Of a DNA stretch of 38,079 nt, positions 7,673-14,940 are shown in pieces. The position numbers and the translations under genes are program-made. The stretch spans positions 1 to 38,079 of the forward strand of contig NZ_MULI01000069.1 in assembly GCF_002939385.1 (NCBI RefSeq). The letters are read 5' to 3'. Positions within the stretch are counted from its first letter, which is position 1. Each line of letters opens with the position of its first letter. The notes beneath the pieces are model-generated. The model saw only the letters and a program-made list of their open reading frames with translations, had not been told where the DNA came from and made no database searches. Origin of the DNA: Streptomyces sp. MH60. GTDB taxonomy: Bacteria > Actinomycetota > Actinomycetes > Streptomycetales > Streptomycetaceae.

Positions 7673-8281
7673 ATGCCCGGACAATTCGAACCGCTCCCCG
7701 GCGGCGGCGCGGCCGTCGCGCTCGACGACGTCGAGATCTCCATCATCCGCTCCCTGGCCGTGCAGCTCCTGGAGCTGATCGGCCCCGGGCCCGCCGAGGA
7801 CGCCTCCGACGACCCGCTCGCCGAGCTGTTCGCCGAGGGCCCGAGCGAGCCGCCCTCCGACCCGGTGCTGCGCCGCCTGTTCCCGGACGCCTACGGCGAC
7901 CCCGAGGGCGCCCCGCAGGCGCGGGAGGCCGAGGAGCAGCGGGCGCACTCCGCGGAGTTCCGCCGCTACACCGAGAACGACCTGCGGGCCGGCAAGCGGG
8001 ACAACGCGCTGGCGGTGGTCCGCACCCTGGACGCCCTCTCCTCGGCGTCGGCGGGCGAGGAGGGCGCGGTGCTGAAGCTGTCGCCCGAGGAGTCCCAGCA
8101 GTGGCTGCGCGCCCTGAACGACCTGCGCCTGGCGATCGGCTCCCGCCTGGAGATCGCCGACGAGGACGACACCGATCTGCTCTACCGGCTCCCCGACGAG
8201 GACCCGCGCAAGCCGATGGTGATGGCGTACCTCTGGCTCGGCGGGCTCCAGGAGTCGCTCGTCGCGACCCTTATGTCCTGA
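7673..8281 (+). CDS. DUF2017 protein, conserved ClpS neighbour
   Basis: 202 residues, start ATG 7673. It is a soluble acidic helical protein: an N-terminal segment VALDDVEISIIRSLAVQLLELI, an acidic variable linker (about 40-85), then the domain with DPVLRRLFPDAYGD, EFRRYTENDLRAGKRDNALAVVRTLD, and a C-terminal pair of helices (WLRALNDLRLAIGSRL, YLWLGGLQESLVATL). These match DUF2017, a family found almost only in actinobacteria directly after clpS. Biochemical function is unknown; the fixed linkage suggests a role in N-degron proteolysis, an inference from context. A hairpin 70 bp after the stop may end the operon. Confidence 0.88.
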   Translation: MPGQFEPLPGGGAAVALDDVEISIIRSLAVQLLELIGPGPAEDASDDPLAELFAEGPSEPPSDPVLRRLFPDAYGDPEGAPQAREAEEQRAHSAEFRRYTENDLRAGKRDNALAVVRTLDALSSASAGEEGAVLKLSPEESQQWLRALNDLRLAIGSRLEIADEDDTDLLYRLPDEDPRKPMVMAYLWLGGLQESLVATLMS

Positions 8282-8348
8282 GCGGCACGATTTCGTCACT
8301 CTCCGTGTCCGCTCAGCGGAGCCTCAAATCCGGATAACGATCCCGTCA

Positions 8349-8382
8349 AAGCCGCGCCGTTTTTGTCCCGCAGGCGCGGCTT
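8349..8382 (+). terminator. Hairpin after clpS-DUF2017
   Basis: A 10-bp perfect stem, AAGCCGCGCC (8349-8358) with GGCGCGGCTT (8373-8382), encloses a 14-nt loop containing TTTTT. It lies in the 350-bp gap before the amino acid permease. It could serve as a terminator or attenuator. Confidence 0.6.
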
Positions 8383-8396
8383 CTGTCCGCTTCTCC

Positions 8397-8459
8397 CTGT
8401 GTGACACAACACAGTCGGCCCCTGTGATCAGCGCCGCCGTCGTGGTAAATCTTCACGAC
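8397..8459 (+). promoter_or_regulatory. Candidate permease promoter with two inverted repeats
   Basis: The 8282-8632 gap holds, after the hairpin, an inverted repeat CTGTGT-GACACA-ACACAG (8397-8414). A candidate promoter follows: -35 TGTGAT (8423-8428), 17-nt spacer, -10 TAAATC (8446-8451). A second inverted repeat, GTCGTG-N9-CACGAC (8439-8459), spans the -10. The layout suggests repression of the permease by a dimeric regulator. The promoter hexamers are only fair matches. The remaining 170 bp before the permease would be an untranslated leader in which I see only a short GCCGGC hairpin near 8505-8521. Confidence 0.4.
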
Positions 8460-8632
8460 CGCCCGGCGAACACCACCCGAATGTTCGGCCGGGTGCGCCA
8501 CCGAGCCGGCAGACCGCCGGCCAGGCACCGAGCGGGATGTGAGGCCCGCTCAGCTCCATCATCCGGGGGGATCGAGACCCGATCCGAGGCCGAGTCAAGG
8601 CCCGGGTCGGCATGGAGAAAGGCGCACCACAC

Positions 8633-10060
8633 ATGACCTCTGCGCAGGTCGACACGGACAAGGCCCCCGAAGAGGGCTACGAGCGCGGTCTCAACAGCCG
8701 CCAGGTCCAGATGATCGCGATCGGCGGCGCCATCGGCGTCGGCCTCTTCCTGGGCGCCGGGGCCAACATCGCCAAGGCCGGCCCCAGCATCATCCTCATG
8801 TACGCCCTCGCGGGTGTGATCATCTTCTTCATCATGCGGGCGCTCGGCGAGCTGCTCCTCTACCGACCCGTCTCCGGCTCCTTCGCCGAGTACTCGCGCG
8901 AGTTCCTCGGCCCCTTCTTCGGTTACTTCACCGGCTGGACCTACTGGCTGATGTGGGTGGTCACCGGCATGGCGGAACTCACCGCCGCCGCCATCTACAT
9001 CCACTACTGGTTCCCGGACATCCCGCAATGGGTCTCGGCCCTGGTCTTCCTGGTGCTGCTGTTCGTGGCCAACCTGATCTCGGTGAAGCTGTTCGGCGAG
9101 ATCGAGTTCTGGTTCTCGATGGTCAAGGTCACCGCCATCATCGGCATGATCGTGATCGGCGTCGGCGTGCTCACCCTCGGCTTCAGCCAGGCCGGCGACA
9201 CCGCCGCCGTCTCCAACCTGTGGGAGTTCGACGGCTTCTTCCCCAAGGGCATCGGCTCGTCCCTGATGACCCTCCAGGGCGTCATGTTCGCCTACCTCGC
9301 CGTCGAGCTGGTCGGCGTCACCGCGGGTGAGTCCGAGAACCCGGAGAAGACCCTCCCCAAGGCGATCAACACCCTGCCCTGGCGCATCGCCCTGTTCTAC
9401 GTCGGCGCCCTCACCGTCATCCTGGCGGTGGTCAAGTGGACCGAGTTCGCCGAGGGCGTCAGTCCCTTCGTGGAGGCCTTCACGGTCATCGGCATCCCGG
9501 CCGGCGCGGGCATCGTCAACTTCGTCGTGCTCACCGCCGCCCTGTCGTCCTGCAACTCCGGCATGTACTCCACGGGCCGCATGCTGCGCACCCTCGCGGA
9601 CAACGGCGAGGCCCCCAAGGTCTTCAACAAGCTGTCCTCGACGAAGACCCCGGCCATCGGCATCGCCGTCTCGGTGGTCTTCATGGCCATCGGCGTGGTC
9701 CTGAACTACCTCGTCCCGGAGAAGGCGTTCGGCTACGTCACCTCCGTCGCCACCGCCGCCGGCATCTGGACCTGGCTGATGATCCTGGTCAGCCACGTGC
9801 GGTACCGCCGCAAGGTCGTCGCGGGCCGCCTGCCCGCCTCCTCCTTCCCGGCGCCGGGCGGCTCGGTGTGCTCCTACATCGCCATCGCCTTCCTGCTCTT
9901 CGTCACCTGCCTGATCGCCTACGACGCCGACGCCCGCGTCTGCCTGTACGTGATGGCCGGCTGGGCCGTCGCCCTCGGCATCGGCTGGGCGGTGCTCAAG
10001 AGCCGCAACCCGCGGATCACCGAACGGCCCGGCGAGCCGGAGCTGGAGAAGATCGGCTGA
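8633..10060 (+). CDS. Amino acid permease (APC superfamily, AAT family)
   Basis: 475 residues from ATG 8633, preferred over an in-frame ATG at 8612 because GAGAAAGG lies about 10 nt upstream. It is a cytoplasmic-membrane proton-coupled amino acid importer. The first helix carries the APC signature IAIGGAIGVGLFLGAG; then FFIMRALGELLLYRPVSGSF, a hallmark of the AAT family, and an FAYLAVELVGVTAGESENP segment in the helix 6 region. About twelve hydrophobic helices can be counted. The C-terminus (ITERPGEPELEKIG) is cytosolic and charged. The amino acid cannot be assigned; resemblance is general to the D-serine/D-alanine/glycine, proline and aromatic carriers. It sits between the clpS pair and the sulfur cassette and is isolated by terminators on both sides. 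Confidence 0.9.
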   Translation: MTSAQVDTDKAPEEGYERGLNSRQVQMIAIGGAIGVGLFLGAGANIAKAGPSIILMYALAGVIIFFIMRALGELLLYRPVSGSFAEYSREFLGPFFGYFTGWTYWLMWVVTGMAELTAAAIYIHYWFPDIPQWVSALVFLVLLFVANLISVKLFGEIEFWFSMVKVTAIIGMIVIGVGVLTLGFSQAGDTAAVSNLWEFDGFFPKGIGSSLMTLQGVMFAYLAVELVGVTAGESENPEKTLPKAINTLPWRIALFYVGALTVILAVVKWTEFAEGVSPFVEAFTVIGIPAGAGIVNFVVLTAALSSCNSGMYSTGRMLRTLADNGEAPKVFNKLSSTKTPAIGIAVSVVFMAIGVVLNYLVPEKAFGYVTSVATAAGIWTWLMILVSHVRYRRKVVAGRLPASSFPAPGGSVCSYIAIAFLLFVTCLIAYDADARVCLYVMAGWAVALGIGWAVLKSRNPRITERPGEPELEKIG

Positions 10061-10169
10061 CGGACCCACCGAACGCCGCTGACCAGCGCGTTCGCGCGCA
10101 CCGCGGACGTCCGGCCGCACGGGGTGCTCGTGGCACCCGGCGCGTCCACCGCTCAGGATGTCCGGCATG

Positions 10170-10208
10170 CGGGCCCCTGCGTACCACCCATCGGTACGCA
10201 GGGGCCCG
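10170..10208 (+). terminator. Strong 16-bp hairpin after the permease
   Basis: A perfect 16-bp stem (10170-10185 with 10193-10208; sequence begins CGGGCCCCTGCGTACC) closes a 7-nt loop. It ends only 18 nt before the next ATG (10227), so the downstream gene cannot share the transcript unless read-through occurs. The downstream -10 box lies right after the stem. Confidence 0.9.
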
Positions 10209-10214
10209 TCTGCT

Positions 10215-10220
10215 TATCCT
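10215..10220 (+). promoter_or_regulatory. -10 box of a leaderless JAMM gene
   Basis: TATCCT lies 6 nt before the ATG at 10227 and 6 nt after the terminator stem. Transcription would start at or next to the ATG. The -35 region would then fall within the terminator hairpin, where no clear TTGAC-like hexamer is present. Confidence 0.5.
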
Positions 10221-10226
10221 GGCCGC

Positions 10227-10649
10227 ATGCTGACCATCACCCAGGCCCTGTACGACCAGATCGTCGCCCACGCGCGCGAGGACCACCCCGACGAGGCGTG
10301 CGGCGTGGTGGCCGGTCCCGTCGGCGAGGGCCGCCCCGAGCGGTTCATCCCCATGCTCAACGCGGCCCGCTCGCCCACCTTCTACGAGTTCGACTCGCAG
10401 GACCTCCTCAAGCTCTACCGCGAGATGGACGACCGCGACGAGGAGCCGGTGGTCATCTACCACTCCCACACCGCCACCGAGGCCCACCCCTCCCGCACCG
10501 ACATCTCCTACGCCAACGAGCCCGGCGCCCACTACGTCCTCGTCTCCACCGCGGACACCGACGGTGCCGGTGAGTTCCAGTTCCGCTCGTTCCGCATCGT
10601 GGAGGGCGAGGTCACGGAAGAGGAGGTCAAGGTCGTCGAGGCGTACTGA
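10227..10649 (+). CDS. JAMM/MPN+ zinc peptidase (Mec+-like, releases cysteine from sulfur carrier)
   Basis: 140 residues from ATG 10227. The JAMM motif is complete: E23 in DEACGVVAG, H79 and H81 in YHSHT, and D92 (HxH followed by ten residues then D, with S89). In Mycobacterium the homologue Mec+ cleaves the CysO-cysteine adduct made by CysM, freeing cysteine. The gene is followed by a leader peptide, a ubiquitin-like carrier and cysM, so the same cycle is expected: carrier thiocarboxylate, CysM adds O-phosphoserine-derived Cys, and this enzyme releases Cys. It may also trim the carrier's two-residue C-terminal extension, as QbsD does in Pseudomonas. It appears to be transcribed from its own leaderless promoter. 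Confidence 0.92.
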   Translation: MLTITQALYDQIVAHAREDHPDEACGVVAGPVGEGRPERFIPMLNAARSPTFYEFDSQDLLKLYREMDDRDEEPVVIYHSHTATEAHPSRTDISYANEPGAHYVLVSTADTDGAGEFQFRSFRIVEGEVTEEEVKVVEAY

Positions 10650-10716
10650 TCTCGCACAGTGGACGGAAATGGTCCATCAGGTGAGATCACACTCCGGATG
10701 CCGGACCAGGAATCGA

Positions 10717-10722
10717 TACGAT
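10717..10722 (+). promoter_or_regulatory. -10 box of the leader-peptide/sulfur-carrier/cysM operon
   Basis: TACGAT, 6 nt before the leader-peptide ATG. Its spacing matches the other leaderless genes in the window. It implies that the carrier and cysM have a promoter separate from the JAMM gene, which ends 67 bp upstream of this box. Confidence 0.45.
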
Positions 10723-10728
10723 GAGCCC

Positions 10729-10824
10729 ATGGTTCTTCTCGACGTGAGCGAAAAGGCGCCGGGCACGATGCTCGTGGCGCGGCTGCACGTCGACCTGTGC
10801 AGGCTGAAAAGCGCCATCTGTTGA
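10729..10824 (+). CDS. Cysteine-containing leader peptide (31 aa) before the sulfur-carrier/cysM genes
   Basis: A short frame from ATG 10729 to TGA 10822-10824 encodes 31 residues ending LHVDLCRLKSAIC. The HVDLxRxxSAIC end is the recurring signature of actinobacterial 'putative leader peptides' found upstream of sulfur-assimilation genes. Two Cys codons are present (TGC at residue 24, TGT as the last sense codon before the stop). A TACGAT box at 10717-10722 is 6 nt before the ATG, so the mRNA is probably leaderless. The 99 bp to the next start contain overlapping GC-rich hairpins, including CGCGGCG against CGCCGCG. Ribosome stalling at Cys codons when Cys-tRNA is low could change the folding and control the genes below; this is inferred, not shown. 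Confidence 0.8.
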   Translation: MVLLDVSEKAPGTMLVARLHVDLCRLKSAIC

Positions 10825-10923
10825 TCTTCGTTGCCGCCGTACGGCCGTGAGCCGCGGCGTGCTGACGTGTGCCGCCGCGCGCCCTACGAACCCACGACAA
10901 ACTTCCGACAGGAGCACTCAGCC

Positions 10924-11202
10924 ATGGCCATCGAGGTCCGCATCCCGACCATCCTCCGCCAGTACACCGACGGCCAGAAGGCGGTGGAGGGCACCGGGGA
11001 CACCCTCGCCCAGCTCTTCGCCGACCTCGAGACCCGGCACACGGGCATCCAGGCCCGCATCGTCGAGGGTGAGCAGCTCCGCCGCTTCGTCAACGTCTAC
11101 TTGAACGACGAGGACGTCCGCTTCCTCGACGGCATCAACACCAAGCTCGGCGACGGCGACAGCATCACGATCCTGCCGGCCGTCGCCGGCGGCATGGCCT
11201 GA
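10924..11202 (+). CDS. MoaD/ThiS-family sulfur carrier (CysO-like)
   Basis: 92 residues from ATG 10924, behind a CAGGAG ribosome site. It has the ubiquitin-like beta-grasp pattern (IEVRIPTILRQYTDG, LAQLFADLE, RFVNVYLNDEDVRFLDG, LGDGDSITILPAVAGG). In the CysO pathway the terminal Gly is adenylated, converted to thiocarboxylate, and donates sulfur to CysM. Here the diglycine is at residues 89-90 and is followed by Met-Ala, so the Gly carboxylate is not free unless the last two residues are removed. The JAMM peptidase encoded upstream is the obvious candidate. The stop lies 6 bp before the cysM start, so translation is probably coupled. Confidence 0.9.
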   Translation: MAIEVRIPTILRQYTDGQKAVEGTGDTLAQLFADLETRHTGIQARIVEGEQLRRFVNVYLNDEDVRFLDGINTKLGDGDSITILPAVAGGMA

Positions 11203-11208
11203 TCGCCG

Positions 11209-12159
11209 ATGCGCTACGACTCCCCGCTGGCCGCGGTGGGCAACACCCCCCTGGTGCGCCTGCCGCGGCTGTCGCCGTCCGACGACGTCCGCATCTGGGC
11301 CAAGCTGGAGGACCGCAACCCGACCGGCTCGATCAAGGACCGCCCGGCGCTCCACATGATCGAGCAGGCGGAGAAGGACGGCCGCCTCACCAAGGGCTGC
11401 ACGATCCTGGAGCCGACCAGCGGCAACACCGGCATCTCGCTGGCCATGGCCGCCAAGCTCAAGGGCTACCGCATCGTCTGCGTGATGCCCGAGAACACCT
11501 CCCAGGAGCGCCGGGACCTGCTCGCCATGTGGGGCGCGGAGATCATCTCCTCCCCGGCCGCGGGCGGCTCCAACACCGCGGTCCGGGTCGCCAAGGAACT
11601 CTCCGCCGAGCACCCGGACTGGGTGATGCTCTACCAGTACGGCAACCCGGACAACGCCGGCGCCCACTACGCCGGCACCGGCCCGGAGATCCTCGCCGAC
11701 CTGCCCTCGGTCACGCACTTCGTCGCGGGCCTCGGCACCACCGGCACCCTGATGGGCGTCGGCCGCTACCTGCGCGAGCACAAGCCGGAGGTGAAGATCG
11801 TCGCCGCCGAACCGCGCTACGACGACCTCGTGTACGGCCTGCGCAACCTCGACGAGGGGTTCGTGCCCGAGCTGTACGACGCCTCCGTCCTCACCACCCG
11901 CTTCTCGGTGGGCTCCGCCGACGCGGTCACCCGCACCCGTGAGCTGCTCCAGCAGGAGGGCATCTTCGCGGGCGTCTCCACCGGCGCCGCCCTGCACGCC
12001 GCGATCGGCGTCGGCAACAAGGCGGTCAAGGCGGGGGAGAGCGCGGACATCGTGTTCGTCGTCGCCGACGGCGGCTGGAAGTACCTCTCCACCGGCGTCT
12101 ACACCGCGGCCACCACCGAAGAGGCCATCGAAACCCTCCACGGCCAGCTCTGGGCCTGA
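11209..12159 (+). CDS. cysM: O-phosphoserine-dependent cysteine synthase CysM
   Basis: 316 residues, ATG 11209. It is a PLP enzyme of the cysteine synthase fold. The PLP lysine is K43 in NPTGSIKDRPA; the phosphate-binding loop is TSGNTGIS, and GLGTTGTLMG is the second PLP-phosphate loop. R212, in YGLRNLDEGF, corresponds to the Arg (R220 in M. tuberculosis CysM) that recognises O-phosphoserine, so the acceptor is likely O-phosphoserine with CysO-thiocarboxylate as sulfide source rather than O-acetylserine plus sulfide. The gene follows the carrier immediately and the JAMM peptidase lies upstream, giving the full CysO pathway. It is important under oxidative conditions in mycobacteria. It converges on the PemK-like gene with 7 bp between the stops. 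Confidence 0.94.
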   Translation: MRYDSPLAAVGNTPLVRLPRLSPSDDVRIWAKLEDRNPTGSIKDRPALHMIEQAEKDGRLTKGCTILEPTSGNTGISLAMAAKLKGYRIVCVMPENTSQERRDLLAMWGAEIISSPAAGGSNTAVRVAKELSAEHPDWVMLYQYGNPDNAGAHYAGTGPEILADLPSVTHFVAGLGTTGTLMGVGRYLREHKPEVKIVAAEPRYDDLVYGLRNLDEGFVPELYDASVLTTRFSVGSADAVTRTRELLQQEGIFAGVSTGAALHAAIGVGNKAVKAGESADIVFVVADGGWKYLSTGVYTAATTEEAIETLHGQLWA

Positions 12160-12166
12160 GGGAGTC

Positions 12167-12631
12167 CTACTCGGCGAGGTGACGGACCCGGTCCCACAGG
12201 GCCGGGTCCACCACCCGCACCCGGCGCCGGAAGTCACCCACCGGCACCTCGCGCAGCTCGTCGGTCTCCAGGTAGCTCGTCCGCCCCCGTGCGTCGCCGA
12301 CCGAACCCGGCGGCAGCGTGATCACCCCCGCCTGCCCGTCCCGGTGACGCGTGGTGATCTTCGCGACCAGCGCCCGCCGCCCGTGCACCGAGATCACCAG
12401 ACACGGCCGGTCCTTCGCGCCGGCGGAGTCCTCGTACGGCACGTTCGCCCACCAGATCTCCGCGGGGCGCGGCCGGACCGCCCGTCCTCGCGGCCCTCCG
12501 GGATGCCCCGGCGGCCGCCGGACGCCGCCCGGCCGGGGCGGCCGCCGACCCCGGCCCCAGCCGTCGACGACCGTGGCGACGAGCGCGAGCAGCACCACGG
12601 CCGCGAAGACGAGCCACCAGGACGTGTCCAT
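12167..12631 (-). CDS. PemK/MazF-fold protein with N-terminal membrane anchor
   Basis: 154 residues from ATG 12631; longer in-frame starts give Arg-rich extensions that look like non-coding sequence. Residues 5-22 (WWLVFAAVVLLALVATVV) form one transmembrane helix; residues 25-55 are an Arg/Pro/Gly-rich linker; from about 57 (AEIWWANVPYED) the PemK/MazF fold begins with KDRPCLVISV, AKITTRH, YLETDELREVPVGDFRRRV, the usual strand pattern. In canonical toxins this fold cleaves RNA; here no antitoxin gene is adjacent and the membrane anchor is unusual, so toxin activity is uncertain. TACTGT 8 nt before the ATG may be a leaderless -10 box. Confidence 0.8.
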   Translation of the reverse strand: MDTSWWLVFAAVVLLALVATVVDGWGRGRRPPRPGGVRRPPGHPGGPRGRAVRPRPAEIWWANVPYEDSAGAKDRPCLVISVHGRRALVAKITTRHRDGQAGVITLPPGSVGDARGRTSYLETDELREVPVGDFRRRVRVVDPALWDRVRHLAE

Positions 12632-12836
12632 ACCGACCGACAGTACCGGCGCGCGCCGCGACCGCGCGCCTCTTCCAGGGCCCCGCGCGCCCCGCTTCCA
12701 GCCGAACCGGTGATCCCGCAGGTGAGTTCGCCCACAACGGCCCCTGGCGGAGGAGCGACCGCAGGTTTTGCGCCTTACGCTCGACGGACCGCACGACCCC
12801 CGTCTCTCCACACGCGCCAGCGGAGGTTTCTGCTTC

Positions 12837-13589
12837 ATGAAGCTCACCGTCGTCGGCTGCTCGGGGTCGTTCCCGTCCGCGGAATCGGCCTGCTCGAGCT
12901 ACCTCGTCGAGGCCGACGGCTTCCGGCTGCTCCTCGACATGGGCAACGGTGCCCTCGGCGAGTTGCAGCGCCACTGCGGTCTCTACGACCTCGACGCGAT
13001 CTTCCTCAGCCATCTGCACGCCGACCACTGCATCGACATGTGCGCCTACTTCGTGGCGCGCTACTACCGGCACGACGGCGGCCGCTGCGCCCCGCTCCCG
13101 GTCTACGGACCCGAGGGCACCGAGCACCGGCTGACCACCGCCTACGCCGACACCCCCTCGGCCTCCTCCATGAGCGAGGTCTTCGACTTCCACACGGTCA
13201 AGCCCTCCACCTTCGAGGTCGGCCCGTTCACCGTGCACACCGAGCGCGTCGCCCATCCCGTGGAGGCCTACGCCATCCGCGTCGAGCACGGCGGCCGCTC
13301 ACTGACGTACTCCGGCGACACGGGCACCACCCCGGTGCTGGACGAACTCGCCCGCGACACCGACCTGTTCCTGTGCGAGGCCGCCTTCACGCACGGCAAG
13401 GAGAACATCCCCGACCTGCACCTCAACGGACGCGAGGCGGGCGAGAGCGCGGCCCGGGCCGGCGCCCGGCGGCTGGTGCTCACCCACATCCCCCCGTGGA
13501 CCGACCCCGCGGTCAACCTGGCCGACGCGCGCGAGGTGTACGACGGGACGGTGGAGGTCGCCGCCGCGGGCGCGGTGTACGAGATCTGA
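12837..13589 (+). CDS. Metallo-beta-lactamase-fold hydrolase, Rv1339-like
   Basis: 250 residues from ATG 12837, with GGAGG a few bases upstream. The MBL zinc motif HLHADH is present (FLSHLHADHCIDM), followed by the further metal residues in HPVEAYAIRV, YSGDTG (the bridging Asp) and LTHIPPW. The length and start (MKLTVVGCSGSFPS) match the MBL proteins that lie before rph in actinobacteria; in mycobacteria the homologue Rv1339 has been described as an atypical cyclic-AMP phosphodiesterase. That activity is a possible assignment here; other nuclease-like roles are not excluded. In this genome the nag PTS genes separate it from rph. It ends at a strong bidirectional hairpin shared with nagE2. Confidence 0.88.
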   Translation: MKLTVVGCSGSFPSAESACSSYLVEADGFRLLLDMGNGALGELQRHCGLYDLDAIFLSHLHADHCIDMCAYFVARYYRHDGGRCAPLPVYGPEGTEHRLTTAYADTPSASSMSEVFDFHTVKPSTFEVGPFTVHTERVAHPVEAYAIRVEHGGRSLTYSGDTGTTPVLDELARDTDLFLCEAAFTHGKENIPDLHLNGREAGESAARAGARRLVLTHIPPWTDPAVNLADAREVYDGTVEVAAAGAVYEI

Positions 13590-13617
13590 GCCCGCGACGC
13601 CCGGTACACACGGCGGA

Positions 13618-13650
13618 AAGGCCCCGGAACCTTCGCGGTTCCGGGGCCTT
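13618..13650. terminator. Bidirectional hairpin between the MBL gene and nagE2
   Basis: A perfect 14-bp stem, AAGGCCCCGGAACC (13618-13631) with its complement at 13637-13650, has a TTCGC loop. It lies between convergent genes (29 bp after the MBL stop, 22 bp before the nagE2 stop) and can terminate both. Confidence 0.9.
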
Positions 13651-13672
13651 CGTCACGCCGTACGGCCGGGGC

Positions 13673-14923
13673 TCACGCCTTGGTGAGGTCCTCGACCTCC
13701 TCCTCGGGCTCGCGGCCCGGGGTCTTCAGGTCGAACTTCACGATCGCGAAGCGGAAGACCACGTAGTAGACGACCGCGAAGACCAGACCGATCGGAATGA
13801 TCATCCATGGCTTGGTGGCCAGGCTCCAGTTCAGGGCGTAGTCGATGAAGCCGGCCGAGAAGTTGAAGCCGTCATGGACGCCCAGCCCCCAGGTGATCGC
13901 CATCGAGGCCGCGGTGAGTACCGCGTGGATGACGTAGAGGACCGGCGCGATGAACATGAACGAGAACTCGATGGGCTCGGTCACACCGGTGACGAACGAG
14001 GTCAGCGCGAGGGAGATCATCATGCCGAGGACGGCCTTGCGGCGCTCGGGGCGGGCGGTGTGCGCCATGGCCAGGGCGGCGGCCGGCAGACCGAACATCA
14101 TGATCGGGAAGAAGCCGGACTGGTACATGCCCGCGGACGGGTCGCCGTGCAGGAAGCGCGGGATGTCGCCCTGCCAGACCTGACCGGCCGCGTCCGTGAA
14201 GTCGCCGAGCTGGAACCAGGCCACCGTGTTCACGAACTGGTGCATGCCGACCGGGATCAGCGCGCGGTTCACGCCGCCGAACAGGGCCGCGCCGCCGGAG
14301 CCGAGGCCGGTCATCCACTCGCCGAAGTTCGAGATGCCGTCGCCGATGGGCTCCCAGACCAGACCGAAGAAGACACCCACGATGATGCCGACGAAGGCCA
14401 TGATGATCGGCACCAGCCGGCGCCCGTTGAAGAAGCCCAGCCAGTCCACCAGCCTGGTGCGGTGGAACCGCTGCCACAGCACGGCGGCGAGCAGACCCAT
14501 GATGATGCCGCCGAGCACACCCGGGTCGTTGTAGGTCGCGGCGACGTCCTCGCCGTTCTTGACCACCGCCTCGGTGACGGGGAAGGCTTCGAGCACCTTG
14601 CTGTAGACGAGGAAGCCGACCACCGCTGCCAGCGCGGTCGAGCCATCGGCCTTCTTGGCGAAGCCGATGGCCACGCCTATGCAGAACAGGATCGGCAGCG
14701 AGCCGGTGAGGGCACCGCCCGCGTTGTTGAAGACGGCGGCGACCTTGTCCCAGCCGAGACCGTCCTTGCCGAAGATGTCGTCCTGGCCGAGCCGGACCAT
14801 GATGCCCGCCGCCGGAAGAACGGCGATCGGGAGCTGGAGGCTGCGTCCTACCTTCTGCAGCCCCTGGAAAAGACCGGATCCCCGCTTCTTTGCGGGGGCC
14901 GCCGTGTCGGTGGCGGTGCTCAT
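13673..14923 (-). CDS. nagE2: N-acetylglucosamine PTS permease IIC, NagE2
   Basis: 416 residues from ATG 14923, preceded by GGAGGAAGC; in-frame extension upstream would cross the dre operators. This is the membrane component of the PTS that imports and phosphorylates N-acetylglucosamine. It carries the glucose-family IIC signatures: the N-terminal LQKVGRSLQLPIAVLPAAGI, the FNGRRLVPI segment and GVTEPIEFSFMFIAPVLY (the GITEP motif of the sugar site). No IIA or IIB domain is fused, so it needs NagF (IIB) and a IIA encoded elsewhere. In S. coelicolor the homologue nagE2 is the main GlcNAc transporter that feeds the DasR developmental circuit. Two head-to-head dre sites lie just upstream. It is paralogous to the next gene, nagE1. 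Confidence 0.94.
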   Translation of the reverse strand: MSTATDTAAPAKKRGSGLFQGLQKVGRSLQLPIAVLPAAGIMVRLGQDDIFGKDGLGWDKVAAVFNNAGGALTGSLPILFCIGVAIGFAKKADGSTALAAVVGFLVYSKVLEAFPVTEAVVKNGEDVAATYNDPGVLGGIIMGLLAAVLWQRFHRTRLVDWLGFFNGRRLVPIIMAFVGIIVGVFFGLVWEPIGDGISNFGEWMTGLGSGGAALFGGVNRALIPVGMHQFVNTVAWFQLGDFTDAAGQVWQGDIPRFLHGDPSAGMYQSGFFPIMMFGLPAAALAMAHTARPERRKAVLGMMISLALTSFVTGVTEPIEFSFMFIAPVLYVIHAVLTAASMAITWGLGVHDGFNFSAGFIDYALNWSLATKPWMIIPIGLVFAVVYYVVFRFAIVKFDLKTPGREPEEEVEDLTKA

Positions 14924-14940
14924 GCTTCCTCCATCGGGTG

